DNA from: Lutibacter sp.
GTDB lineage: Bacteria > Bacteroidota > Bacteroidia > Flavobacteriales > Flavobacteriaceae
DNA length: 64,000 bases
NCBI GenBank assembly: GCA_021647265.1
Contig: JAKIVA010000002.1
Coordinates: 1 to 64,000, forward strand
Direction: 5' to 3'
A program made the translations under genes and the position numbers. Each line of letters starts with the position of its first letter. Positions within the stretch are counted from its first letter, which is position 1. A model generated the notes under the pieces. That model searched no databases. It was not told the DNA's origin and saw only the letters and a list, made by a program, of their open reading frames with translations. Shown piece by piece: positions 15,317 to 23,815 of the stretch.

Positions 15317-15354
15317 GTTTTTTAACCATGTTTGTTCGAACGTGGTTAAAAAAC
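15317..15354. terminator. Strong symmetric hairpin, probable bidirectional terminator
   Basis: GTTTTTTAACCATG pairs with CGTGGTTAAAAAAC (one G-T pair) around an 8-10 nt loop containing TTCGAA. T-rich on one side and A-rich on the other, so it could end transcription in both directions. It marks the right boundary of the palindrome-rich region. Confidence 0.5.
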
Positions 15355-15512
15355 AAAACATTCTTGAACTTTTTTAGGTTTTGTAAATGTAAAATATAAC
15401 ATTCATAAATCCAATTATTTTTAATTGTAAATAGATAAACATTTCAACAACTTATCAAATAAATAATTTTTAAATAGCAATTAATTTATATTTAATTATT
15501 AATATTGTTTTG

Positions 15513-15908
15513 ATGAATAAAAAAGTATTTGCTTTCCAGTTAACTATTACTGAAGATGTGCTAGATGCCTTAAATCATGTAAATAATGTTTATTATCTAC
15601 AATGGGTACAAAATGCAGCTCAAAAGCATTGGGACATATTAAGTACACCAGATTTAAACAGTAAATATGTTTGGATAGTTTTAAGACATGAAATAGATTA
15701 TTTATATGCTGCAAAGTTACATGACGAAATAATTATAAGTACTTGGGTAGAAAGCCTATACGGTGTTAAATCTGAACGTATTGTTGAAATTAAAAAGAAT
15801 GCTAAATTAATTGCTAGAGCGAAAACAACGTGGTGTTTATTAGCTAAAAAAACAATGAAGCCTGTTCGAATTCCTACAGAAATAATGAAAATATTTAAAA
15901 CTATTTAA
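15513..15908 (+). CDS. Acyl-CoA thioesterase, 4HBT hot-dog family
   Basis: 131-residue single hot-dog domain. DALNHVNNVYYLQWVQNAAQKHW is the 4HBT catalytic segment (Asp-x-n-His-x-Asn with a Tyr). VLRHEIDYLYAAKLHDEIIISTWV and RAKTTWCLLA are the following strands. It probably hydrolyses acyl-CoA or acyl-ACP thioesters in the cytoplasm. The ATG at 15513 is used; a TTG directly before it would add one residue. It is convergent with the glycosyltransferase gene (26 bp apart). Confidence 0.9.
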   Translation: MNKKVFAFQLTITEDVLDALNHVNNVYYLQWVQNAAQKHWDILSTPDLNSKYVWIVLRHEIDYLYAAKLHDEIIISTWVESLYGVKSERIVEIKKNAKLIARAKTTWCLLAKKTMKPVRIPTEIMKIFKTI

Positions 15909-15934
15909 TGGTAACTTTATATTAAAAAAACCTC

Positions 15935-17164
15935 TTATTTATTTTTTTCTTCAATCCATTTTGAAAAATACTTTGTACTATTTAAAGTGTGATGCATTAA
16001 TATTGTTCCTGTAAAATTATTTAATCGGTGTTCTATAATTTGTTTTTGAAGAAAGTTAATTTTGTTAATAAGCTTATTACCATATTTTTCTTTTGAGTAG
16101 CAATTATGAACTATTTTAGTTCCATTTTGTTGGGAATTTTTCCATATTAATTCATCAGTATATAATTTAACAGATTTTAGGGCAAAATCTATTGGATTAT
16201 TAGTTATGAAACCATTCCATGGTAACTTATTATGCATAGCTTCTGCACCAATTGTTGTTGTAAGACTTGGGGTACCATACTTCATAGCGTCAATTAATTT
16301 ACCTTTTAATCCTGCTCCAAATTGAAGCGGAGCAAGACAAACTCGAGCATTTGTAAAAATGTTTTCAATACTTTCAGCCCATCCATTTACTAAAAAACCA
16401 TCTTTAGTACTATGTAATTGTTGTATTTTTTGTGTTGCATAGGCTCCGTATACATGCAATTTAGCATTGGGTAAATCTTTTTTTATCAATGGCCAAATAG
16501 TAGTTTTTAAGTACATAACTGAATCTAAATTTGGAGCGTGTTTAAAATTTCCTATGGCAATAAAATCTTTTCTTTCTATAAAAGAAGGGTATGAGTTTGG
16601 TAAATTTACTTGTTTGAGTAAAAAAGGAACATAATGTAAAAGGGATTTATCAACACCAAAAAGGCGCTTCAGTAATTTAATTTCATATTTCGAAATAATA
16701 AGCGTTAAATCACATCTATAAATACTTGCAATTTCACGTTTGGCTACGTCATTCTTTAATAAATTTTCAGAAACAGGTATCTTTTTGTTATAAGCTGTTT
16801 GTCGTGCATTTCGCAAAAAATGGAGATCTTCTGTATCTAAAATTCTAAGTGCATTAGGACAATTTTTAACAACTCTCCACCCAAATTGTTCTTCTGTTAT
16901 ATACCGGTCAAACAAAACCAATGAAGGGTTTAAGCGCTTTATTAATTCATCAAAACTACTGTTGTTCAGCTCAATATTAAATGTTTGAATATTTAAGTCA
17001 TCTAAATTAAAGGATTTACTTGTTTTTGAAGCAGCACAAACAAAAGTTATGTTGTAATTGTTATCTTGAAATAACTCAATAAGTTGTAACATTCTAGAGC
17101 CTGCAGCTGTGGTGTTAGGTTCTGGCCAAACAAACCCAATAATTAATAAATCTTTCATAAGCAT
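15935..17164 (-). CDS. Glycosyltransferase family 4 protein
   Basis: 409 residues (or 407 from the second ATG at 17158). The N-terminal Rossmann domain starts LLIIGFVWPEPNTTAAGSR, typical of GT4 acceptor domains. The C-terminal part contains FIAIGNFKHAPNLDSVMYL, KLHVYGAY and CLAPLQFGAGLKGKLIDAMKYGTPSLTT, the nucleotide-sugar-binding region. The usual E-x7-E appears as GAGLKGKLIDAM, as in many GT4 proteins with Gly-Lys in place of the first Glu. Substrate is unknown; surface polysaccharide or glycoprotein synthesis is plausible. It stands alone, divergent from trmH. Confidence 0.85.
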   Translation of the reverse strand: MLMKDLLIIGFVWPEPNTTAAGSRMLQLIELFQDNNYNITFVCAASKTSKSFNLDDLNIQTFNIELNNSSFDELIKRLNPSLVLFDRYITEEQFGWRVVKNCPNALRILDTEDLHFLRNARQTAYNKKIPVSENLLKNDVAKREIASIYRCDLTLIISKYEIKLLKRLFGVDKSLLHYVPFLLKQVNLPNSYPSFIERKDFIAIGNFKHAPNLDSVMYLKTTIWPLIKKDLPNAKLHVYGAYATQKIQQLHSTKDGFLVNGWAESIENIFTNARVCLAPLQFGAGLKGKLIDAMKYGTPSLTTTIGAEAMHNKLPWNGFITNNPIDFALKSVKLYTDELIWKNSQQNGTKIVHNCYSKEKYGNKLINKINFLQKQIIEHRLNNFTGTILMHHTLNSTKYFSKWIEEKNK

Positions 17165-17242
17165 TCAAAAATAATAAAGATATGTTTAAATATAGAAGTT
17201 TATACAAATTGATTATATACTGTAAATTATTAATTTAAATAA

Positions 17243-17250
17243 TATATTTG
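17243..17250 (+). promoter_or_regulatory. -7 box TATATTTG upstream of trmH
   Basis: TAnnTTTG match 17 bp before the ATG at 17268. Confidence 0.5.
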
Positions 17251-17267
17251 TACAAACATATTATTGA

Positions 17268-17945
17268 ATGCCAGATTATAATTTTATTGAATATTTAGAA
17301 CAGTTTGTTACTGATAAAAGAAAAGCGTTGTTTAAAAAAATAATAAATGATAGAACGCGTCATTTTACGGTTGCCATTGAAGATATTTATCAGCCGCATA
17401 ATGCCAGCGCTGTGGTTAGAAGTTGTGAAATTTTTGGTATTCAAGATGTACATGTTATTGAAAATAAGTACAAATTTTATGCTTCAAATCAAGTAGCAAA
17501 AGGAGCTCAAAAGTGGCTTGACTTTAAACTTTACAAAAAAAAAGATACAAATAACACCCTTGAATGTATTAATAATTTACGTGAGAATGGTTATGAAATT
17601 ATTGCAACTACACCACATAATGATTCGTGTGTATTACAAGAATATGATATCACTAAAAAATCGGCTTTCTTTTTTGGAGTAGAGAAAGAAGGCTTATCAA
17701 AAGAGGTGATGGAAAATGCAGATGGATTTTTAAAAATACCTATGGTTGGTTTTACAGAGAGTTTGAATATTTCAGTTGCTGCAGCCATAATTTTACAAAA
17801 TATGCATGAAAAACTAAAAGCATCTGACGTTAAATGGCAACTTAGTGAACTGGAAAAAAATGAATTATACCTTGAATGGCTCGAAAAATCAATTAAAAGT
17901 ATCAAAAAAATAAAAGAACATTATTATTCTAAAATTATTCAATAG
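17268..17945 (+). CDS. TrmH/SpoU family tRNA 2'-O-methyltransferase
   Basis: 225 residues. The SPOUT motifs are in order: motif 1 VAIEDIYQPHNASAVVRSCE with the catalytic Arg/Asn region, motif 2 FFFGVEKEGLSKEVM, and motif 3 LKIPMVGFTESLNISVAAAI, which forms the SAM-binding knot. Close relatives methylate G18 of tRNA (TrmH); other RNA targets are possible. The last 11 bp overlap the convergent DUF4258-like gene. Confidence 0.92.
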   Translation: MPDYNFIEYLEQFVTDKRKALFKKIINDRTRHFTVAIEDIYQPHNASAVVRSCEIFGIQDVHVIENKYKFYASNQVAKGAQKWLDFKLYKKKDTNNTLECINNLRENGYEIIATTPHNDSCVLQEYDITKKSAFFFGVEKEGLSKEVMENADGFLKIPMVGFTESLNISVAAAIILQNMHEKLKASDVKWQLSELEKNELYLEWLEKSIKSIKKIKEHYYSKIIQ

Positions 17946-18303
17946 CAATTTTTTCAATAAAAGCAACTGAATCACACCTTTTAACTGTTAGTATAATATT
18001 TTTTAAATTATTACGCCCTTGTATATTGTATTGCATACAGGTATCTAGTTTGTGTTTATTCCAAATATCAACATTTCCATCTTTTAAAATTTGATTAATT
18101 GTTGATGAGTCTACTTTTTTTGAATGCATAATTTGTAGTACTTCAGGAGAAAAAATTTGTGGTTTTCTTCGAATACTTTTTAAAACTCTGGCATTCGGTA
18201 AATAATCAAATTCTACCTTTTTTTTATCAAGTATAAAATATACGATAATAATTCCCAAAAGGAAGCCTATAAAATAATAGGGCAAACGTTGTTTAACAGT
18301 CAT
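17935..18303 (-). CDS. DUF4258-like single-pass membrane protein
   Basis: 122 residues from the ATG at 18303, which starts two bases after the ald stop; a longer frame would run back into ald and is not used. A basic N-terminus MTVKQRLPYY is followed by one membrane helix (about residues 9-26), then a soluble domain with PNARVLKSIRRKPQIFSPEVL, resembling flavobacterial proteins annotated DUF4258. Function is unknown. It is the last gene of the porX-tsaE-ald run and overlaps trmH by 11 bp at the 3' end. Confidence 0.75.
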   Translation of the reverse strand: MTVKQRLPYYFIGFLLGIIIVYFILDKKKVEFDYLPNARVLKSIRRKPQIFSPEVLQIMHSKKVDSSTINQILKDGNVDIWNKHKLDTCMQYNIQGRNNLKNIILTVKRCDSVAFIEKIAIE

Positions 18304-18304
18304 T

Positions 18305-19507
18305 TTACAAAAACAATAAATTAATATCTCTAAATGGTAAATTAAACCAATCTGCAACTGTTCTATTGGTTAAAATTCCGTGGTAAAAGTACATACCTTT
18401 TTGTAAACTTTTGTCTAAACGAGCAGCATTTTCAAATCCCCCTTCTTCAGCAATACTTAATAAATACGGTGTAAAAATATTACTTATTGATACTGAGGCA
18501 GTTCTAGAATATCTGGAAGGGATATTTGGTACACAATAATGAATAACACCATGTTTAATAAATGTTGGTTTTTTATGGGTAGTAACTTCTGAAGTGTCAA
18601 AGCAGCCACCTCTATCAATACTAACATCAACAATAACAGCTCCATTTTTCATTTGCTGAACCATTTCTTCAGAAACTATAACAGGAGATCTCGATTTGCC
18701 TCTGAGAGCTCCAATAGCAACATCACAACGCATTAATGCCTTTTGTAGAGTTTTTGGTTGAATAGTTGAGGTGTAAATAGATCGACCTAAATTGCGCTGT
18801 AAACACCGTAATTTAGTTATTGAATTATCAAAAACTTTTACATTTGCACCTAAACCAATTGCAGAACGTGCAGCAAATTCACCTACAGTACCAGCACCTA
18901 AAATAACAACCTCAGTTGGTGGCACACCACTAATATTTCCCAATAGCAGTCCATTCCCTTCATTGTCATTACTCATTATCTCTGAAGCAATTAAAATAGA
19001 AGCAGTACCTGCTATTTCACTTAAAGATTTTACAATTGAATAAATGCCTTGGTCATCTCTAATATAATCAAAGGCAACAGCGGTAATTCTTTTACTTGCG
19101 ATGGCTTCAAAATATTTTTTTGTTTGAGTTTTTAACTGTAAAGCTGAAAATAAAGTACTTTGTGGATTTATTAATTTAATTTCATCTAGTGAAGGTGGCT
19201 CAACTTTTAAAATGATATTACACTCAAAGGCTTCTTTAACATCATAAGAAATTTTTGCACCGGCATCAGAATATTCTTTGTCAGAAAAATTCGAACCATC
19301 ACCAGCACCTGTTTCAATTATAAAGTTATGGCCATGCATTGTTAATGCAGCAACAGCATCGGGTGTTAAGCAAACTCTTTTTTCTTGGTAATGCGTTTCT
19401 TTAGGAATACCAATAACAAGTTTTCCTTTTTGTTTTTTAATTTCTAAGGTTTCTTCTTGAGGAAGCAGTTCCTGTTTACTAAATGGAGAAGTAACTTTTT
19501 TACTCAT
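18305..19507 (-). CDS. Alanine dehydrogenase family protein
   Basis: 400 residues of the alanine dehydrogenase/PNT-N family, NAD-dependent conversion of L-alanine to pyruvate and ammonia. Seen are GIPKETHYQEKRVCLTPDAV (substrate-binding Lys/Arg), ETGAGDGSNFSD, and the NAD fold VVILGAGTVGEFAARSA. An N-terminal extension of about 27 residues precedes the usual start. The ATG at 19507 overlaps the tsaE stop by 8 bp, indicating translational coupling; an upstream ATG at 19522 is less likely. This order with tsaE and porX is common in Flavobacteriia. Confidence 0.9.
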   Translation of the reverse strand: MSKKVTSPFSKQELLPQEETLEIKKQKGKLVIGIPKETHYQEKRVCLTPDAVAALTMHGHNFIIETGAGDGSNFSDKEYSDAGAKISYDVKEAFECNIILKVEPPSLDEIKLINPQSTLFSALQLKTQTKKYFEAIASKRITAVAFDYIRDDQGIYSIVKSLSEIAGTASILIASEIMSNDNEGNGLLLGNISGVPPTEVVILGAGTVGEFAARSAIGLGANVKVFDNSITKLRCLQRNLGRSIYTSTIQPKTLQKALMRCDVAIGALRGKSRSPVIVSEEMVQQMKNGAVIVDVSIDRGGCFDTSEVTTHKKPTFIKHGVIHYCVPNIPSRYSRTASVSISNIFTPYLLSIAEEGGFENAARLDKSLQKGMYFYHGILTNRTVADWFNLPFRDINLLFL

Positions 19508-19916
19508 TATTTTTAAGTTCAATGGTTCGTTGCTGGCTGCTATTTGTGGTAATTGAAATAGTAACCGACTTTAAAGGTAGTAAATTTTCAACTTTATTTG
19601 GCCATTCAATAAAGCACCAATTATCACTGTAAAAATATTCTTCTATTCCAATGTCTAAAGCTTCTTCTTCAGAATCAATTCTATAAAAATCAAAATGAAA
19701 TACTTTTATATTTTTAGTTGTATGGTACTCATTTACTAATGAGAAAGTAGGAGAGCTAACCGTATCAGTAACTCCAAGTTGTTTTGCAATTTCCTTAATA
19801 AGCGTAGTTTTTCCAACGCCCATTTCTCCATAAAAAAGTAAAATTTTATGCTTTGACAAATTAATAATTTCTTTAGAAATTTCAGCTAATTGTTCTAATG
19901 AGTAATTTTTTATCAT
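19500..19916 (-). CDS. tsaE: tRNA threonylcarbamoyladenosine biosynthesis ATPase TsaE
   Basis: 138 residues. Walker A GEMGVGKTTL lies at residues 30-39, and SSPTFSLVNEY, FDFYRIDSEEEALDIG and CFIEWPNKVENLLP are characteristic TsaE blocks. TsaE supports TsaB/TsaD in making the t6A37 modification of tRNA. It sits 11 bp after porX and overlaps ald by 8 bp, so the three are cotranscribed. Confidence 0.95.
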   Translation of the reverse strand: MIKNYSLEQLAEISKEIINLSKHKILLFYGEMGVGKTTLIKEIAKQLGVTDTVSSPTFSLVNEYHTTKNIKVFHFDFYRIDSEEEALDIGIEEYFYSDNWCFIEWPNKVENLLPLKSVTISITTNSSQQRTIELKNNE

Positions 19917-19927
19917 ACACTAATAAT

Positions 19928-21478
19928 TTATTTAGGTACAAATATAGCACAAGGAATTATCATTTCCTCCAAAGAAACACCACCATGTTGGTATGTATTT
20001 TTGTAATACTTTACAAAATGATTGAAATTATTAGGATAAGCAAAAAACAAATCTTCTTTGGCAAATATAAAAGAGCTGTTTATAGAGATAGAGGGCAATC
20101 CTATTTCTTTAGGATTTTTAACAGCAAAAACTTCTTTGTCTTCATAAGATAAGCTTCTACCTGTTTTGTAACGTAAATTAGAACTTATGTTTTTATCTCC
20201 AATTACTTTTGAAGGTACCTTTGTATTTATAGTTCCGTGATCTGTAGTTATAATTAATTTTAGACCAAGGTTTTGGGCTTTTTGAATCATTTCAAGTAAA
20301 GGAGAGTTTTTAAACCAGCTGTTACTCAATGATCTATACGCTTTGTCATCACTGGCTAATTCTTTAATAACTTCCATTTCAGTTTTAGCATGTGAAAGCA
20401 TATCAACAAAATTATAAACAATTACGGTTAAATCGTTTTCTTTTATTGAATTAAAATTATCGGCTAATTGCTTCCCCAATTTTAAATTAGTTATTTTGTA
20501 ATAGGCTATTTTTAGATTTTCTCTAAGTCGGTTCAATTGTGCTTTTAAAAAATCCTCCTCATATAAATTTTTACCACCTTCATCAGTATCATTTTTCCAA
20601 TAATTAGGATGTTTTTGTTCCATTTCCAATGGCATTAATCCTGAAAAAATAGCATTACGAGCATATTGCGTTGCCGTAGGTAAAATGCTGAAATAAGAGG
20701 TTTCTTTTTCTTTTTTATAATATTTTGTAATTGTTTGTTCTAGTATGTAAAATTGATCGTACCGTAAATTGTCAATTACCACTAATAAAGTTCCCTTAGA
20801 TTTTTTTACTTCAGGAAGTATTACATTTTTAAATAATGTATTTGATAAAATAGGGGCGTTGTCATCGTTATAAATCCAATCGGAATAATTTTTCTTGATA
20901 AATTTAAAAAAGAGGGTATTTGCTTCTTGTTTTTGACTTTCAAGTATTTCAACCATACCAGAATCATTAATGTTTTCTAATTCTAGCTCCCAATACACAA
21001 GTTTTTTATAAATATCTATCCATTCTGAATAAGAATTAACCATGGCTAAATCCATGGCTATTTTTCTAAATTCTTGCTGATAGTTTGATGTTGTTTTTTC
21101 TGAAACTAATCGAGAGAGATCAAGATTCTTTTTTAAACTTAGTAATATTTGGTGTGGATTAACCGGTTTAATTAAATAATCTGCTATTTTGTTACCAATA
21201 GCATCTTCCATAATATATTCTTCCTCACTCTTGGTAATCATAACAATAGGGAGGTTTGCATGATTGCTTTTAATTTTAGATAAAGTTTCTAAACCACTTA
21301 ATCCAGGCATATTTTCATCTAAAAAAATAATGTCATAATTATTTTCATCACACATATCAATGGCATCAGCACCGTTATTACAAGTTGTAACTGTATAGCC
21401 TTTTTTTTCCAAAAAAAGAATGTGTGGTTTTAAAATATCTATCTCATCATCTACCCAAAGGATGTTTATATTACTCAT
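19928..21478 (-). CDS. porX: T9SS response regulator PorX (receiver plus PglZ domain)
   Basis: 516 residues. The receiver domain covers residues 5-120 with VDDE at 9-12, phosphoacceptor Asp54 in FLDENMPG, and the conserved Lys of YLIKPVNP. A helical linker follows. The C-terminal PglZ/alkaline-phosphatase-superfamily domain includes LLVVIDNLRYDQ, YNFVDMLSHAKTEM and IITTDHGTI, which supply metal ligands. PorX regulates the type IX secretion system and in characterised members has phosphodiesterase-type activity on oligonucleotides. The partner kinase PorY and T9SS structural genes are not in this window. First gene of the tsaE-ald operon and divergent from the HD hydrolase. Confidence 0.95.
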   Translation of the reverse strand: MSNINILWVDDEIDILKPHILFLEKKGYTVTTCNNGADAIDMCDENNYDIIFLDENMPGLSGLETLSKIKSNHANLPIVMITKSEEEYIMEDAIGNKIADYLIKPVNPHQILLSLKKNLDLSRLVSEKTTSNYQQEFRKIAMDLAMVNSYSEWIDIYKKLVYWELELENINDSGMVEILESQKQEANTLFFKFIKKNYSDWIYNDDNAPILSNTLFKNVILPEVKKSKGTLLVVIDNLRYDQFYILEQTITKYYKKEKETSYFSILPTATQYARNAIFSGLMPLEMEQKHPNYWKNDTDEGGKNLYEEDFLKAQLNRLRENLKIAYYKITNLKLGKQLADNFNSIKENDLTVIVYNFVDMLSHAKTEMEVIKELASDDKAYRSLSNSWFKNSPLLEMIQKAQNLGLKLIITTDHGTINTKVPSKVIGDKNISSNLRYKTGRSLSYEDKEVFAVKNPKEIGLPSISINSSFIFAKEDLFFAYPNNFNHFVKYYKNTYQHGGVSLEEMIIPCAIFVPK

Positions 21479-21483
21479 ATTGT

Positions 21484-21491
21484 TATCTTTG
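21484..21491 (+). promoter_or_regulatory. -7 box TATCTTTG upstream of the HD hydrolase
   Basis: TAnnTTTG match 26 bp before the TTG start; it supports the short form of the protein, since longer in-frame starts lie upstream of the box inside porX. Confidence 0.5.
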
Positions 21492-21516
21492 TTGTAATTT
21501 TATAAAAATAATTATT

Positions 21517-22746
21517 TTGATCGAAATTAAAACGAACAAACTTAAAATATTAAACGATCCAATTTACGGTTTTATTACCATTCCAAATACTTTAATTTGT
21601 GATTTAATAGATCACCCTTATTTTCAACGTTTAAGGCGAATTTCTCAAATGGGTTTATCCTATTTAGTATATCCGGGAGCACACCATACAAGGTTTCATC
21701 ATGCTATTGGAAGTATGCATCTAATGCAAAAAGCAGTACGAATATTAAAATTCAAAGGTGTTACTATTACAAATGAAGAAGCAAATGCCCTCTATATTGC
21801 TATTTTATTACATGATATTGGTCACGGTGCTTTTTCACATGCATTGGAAAATAATATTGTTTCAGGAATAAATCATGAATTAATTTCTTTAAAATTTATG
21901 GAAGCCTTAAATGAAGAGTTTCAAGGAAAACTTTCATTGGCAATTACAATTTTTAAAGGAAATTACCCTCGTAAATTTTTATATCAATTGATTTCGAGTC
22001 AGTTAGATATGGATAGGTTAGATTATTTGAATAGAGATAGCTTTTATACAGGTGTAGCTGAAGGAAATATAAGTTCAGAACGTTTAATTACGATGTTAAA
22101 TGTTAAACATGATAATTTGGTAGTTGAAGAGAAGGGAATTTATTCAGTTGAAAAATTTATTGTTGCTCGTAGGTTAATGTATTGGCAGGTTTATTTACAC
22201 AAAACGGGGTTAGTTGCTGAGAAATTATTGGGAAAAATTTTAAAAAGAGCCAAAGAATTAACATTACAAGGTGAAAAATTACCCGCTAGTAAAGCATTTC
22301 TGTATTTTTTAAAACGAGATACAGCACTTGAAGAATTTACGGATGAAGCATTGAAAACATTTGCAAAATTAGATGATTATGATGTTTTTTCAGCTATAAA
22401 AGAATGGATTTCTTTTGATGATTATATAATATCAACCTTATCAGAAAGTTTGATAAATAGAAAATTGCCTAAAGTAATTCTTCAAAAAGAACCATTTAAT
22501 AATAAGCAAATTAATACTATAAAAAAGCAAGTTAAAGAAGCTTTTAATTTGACTGATAATGAATTAGATTATTTTGTTTACACTGGTAAAATTCAAAATC
22601 AGGCTTATGATGTAACAAAAAATAATATTCAAATACTGTATAAGAAAGGAATAATTAAAGACGTTACAGAAGCATCAGATCATTTGAATTTACAGGCATT
22701 ATCCAATCCGGTAATTAAGTATTATATCTGCTATCCTAAGAAATAG
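21517..22746 (+). CDS. HD-domain phosphohydrolase (dNTPase-like)
   Basis: 409 residues from a TTG at 21517. The conserved start reads KLKILNDPIYGFITIPN, and a longer frame from 21424 would lie antisense to porX, so TTG is preferred. HD metal-binding motifs are HHTRFHHAIGSMHL, LLHDIGHGAFSHALE and SQLDMDRLDYLNRD. The family resembles SAMHD1/dGTPases; deoxynucleotide triphosphohydrolase activity is likely but the substrate is not shown by the sequence. The lipid A cluster begins 34 bp downstream. Confidence 0.9.
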   Translation: MIEIKTNKLKILNDPIYGFITIPNTLICDLIDHPYFQRLRRISQMGLSYLVYPGAHHTRFHHAIGSMHLMQKAVRILKFKGVTITNEEANALYIAILLHDIGHGAFSHALENNIVSGINHELISLKFMEALNEEFQGKLSLAITIFKGNYPRKFLYQLISSQLDMDRLDYLNRDSFYTGVAEGNISSERLITMLNVKHDNLVVEEKGIYSVEKFIVARRLMYWQVYLHKTGLVAEKLLGKILKRAKELTLQGEKLPASKAFLYFLKRDTALEEFTDEALKTFAKLDDYDVFSAIKEWISFDDYIISTLSESLINRKLPKVILQKEPFNNKQINTIKKQVKEAFNLTDNELDYFVYTGKIQNQAYDVTKNNIQILYKKGIIKDVTEASDHLNLQALSNPVIKYYICYPKK

Positions 22747-22766
22747 GTAGTAGCCATTTTTTTTTT

Positions 22767-22774
22767 TACTTTTG
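22767..22774 (+). promoter_or_regulatory. -7 box TACTTTTG immediately before lpxD
   Basis: TAnnTTTG ends only 6 bp before the ATG at 22781. Because Bacteroidota transcripts start roughly 5-8 nt after this box, the lpxD mRNA would have almost no leader. Confidence 0.5.
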
Positions 22775-22780
22775 CAGCTC

Positions 22781-23815
22781 ATGAAATTTACAGCAAATCA
22801 AATAGCAGAAATATTACAAGGTGAAATAGATGGAAACGCAAATGTTGAAGTATTTAAGCTTTCTAAAATTGAAGAAGGCGAGAAAGGCTCTTTAACTTTT
22901 TTGTCAAACCCAAAATATACACCACATATATACTCCACTAAAGCTTCAATAACAATTGTAAATAAAGATTTTATTGCGGAAAAAGAAGTGAAAACAACAC
23001 TTATTAAAGTGATGAATCCTTATGAGGCATTTTCAAAACTATTAGCAGTTTACAGTGAGGTTAAATTAAATAAATCAGGTATTGAGTCACCTTCTTTTAT
23101 TAGTAAATCAGCATCTATAGGTAAAAATTTATATCTAGGTGCTTTTGCTTATATAAGTGATAATGTAACAATTGGAAATGATGTTAAAATTTACCCGAAT
23201 GTTCATATAGGAGAAAATGTAGTAATAGAATCGAATACAACCATATTTACGGGTGCAAAAATTTATTCAGAAACTGTAATTGGAAAAAATTGTGCAATTC
23301 ACTCAGGAAGTGTTATAGGTGCTGATGGATTTGGATTTGCCCCAAGTTCAAAAGGCACGTTTAGCAAAATACCTCAAATAGGAAATGTTATTATTGGAGA
23401 TAATGTAGATATAGGAGCTTTAACAACAATAGATAGAGCAACATTAGGTTCAACTATCATTAGTAAAGGAGTAAAATTAGACAATCAAATTCAGGTAGCC
23501 CACAATGTTGAAATTGGCGAAAATACTGTAATTGCAGCGCAAACAGGTATTGCAGGTTCAGTTAAAATAGGTAAAAACTGTATGATTGGAGGTCAGGTTG
23601 GTATCGCAGGACATTTAATAATTGGTAATAACGTTCGCATACAAGCTCAAACAGGTGTGGGTAGAAATATTAAAGATGGTGAAATAATTCAAGGTTCACC
23701 TGCACTTAATTATTCAGATTATTTTAAATCGTATGTTTACTTTAAAAAACTCCCTGAATTGGTAGCAACGATAAATTTATTAGAAAAAGAAATAAAAGCC
23801 TTAAAAGAGAAATAA
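22781..23815 (+). CDS. lpxD: UDP-3-O-(3-hydroxyacyl)glucosamine N-acyltransferase LpxD
   Basis: 344 residues. It adds the second hydroxyacyl chain to UDP-glucosamine in lipid A synthesis. An N-terminal uridine-binding domain (TANQIAEILQGEIDG to about 100) is followed by a left-handed beta-helix of hexapeptide repeats (for example IGENVVIESNTTI) with the catalytic segment VAHNVEIGENT, and a C-terminal helix. The ATG at 22781 is used; an upstream TTG is inside the promoter box. The stop TAA overlaps the lpxC ATG by one base. Confidence 0.95.
   Translation: MKFTANQIAEILQGEIDGNANVEVFKLSKIEEGEKGSLTFLSNPKYTPHIYSTKASITIVNKDFIAEKEVKTTLIKVMNPYEAFSKLLAVYSEVKLNKSGIESPSFISKSASIGKNLYLGAFAYISDNVTIGNDVKIYPNVHIGENVVIESNTTIFTGAKIYSETVIGKNCAIHSGSVIGADGFGFAPSSKGTFSKIPQIGNVIIGDNVDIGALTTIDRATLGSTIISKGVKLDNQIQVAHNVEIGENTVIAAQTGIAGSVKIGKNCMIGGQVGIAGHLIIGNNVRIQAQTGVGRNIKDGEIIQGSPALNYSDYFKSYVYFKKLPELVATINLLEKEIKALKEK

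Noticed and set aside
21424..21516. Longer start for the HD hydrolase
   Set aside because: The extension is antisense to porX and lies upstream of the probable -7 box.
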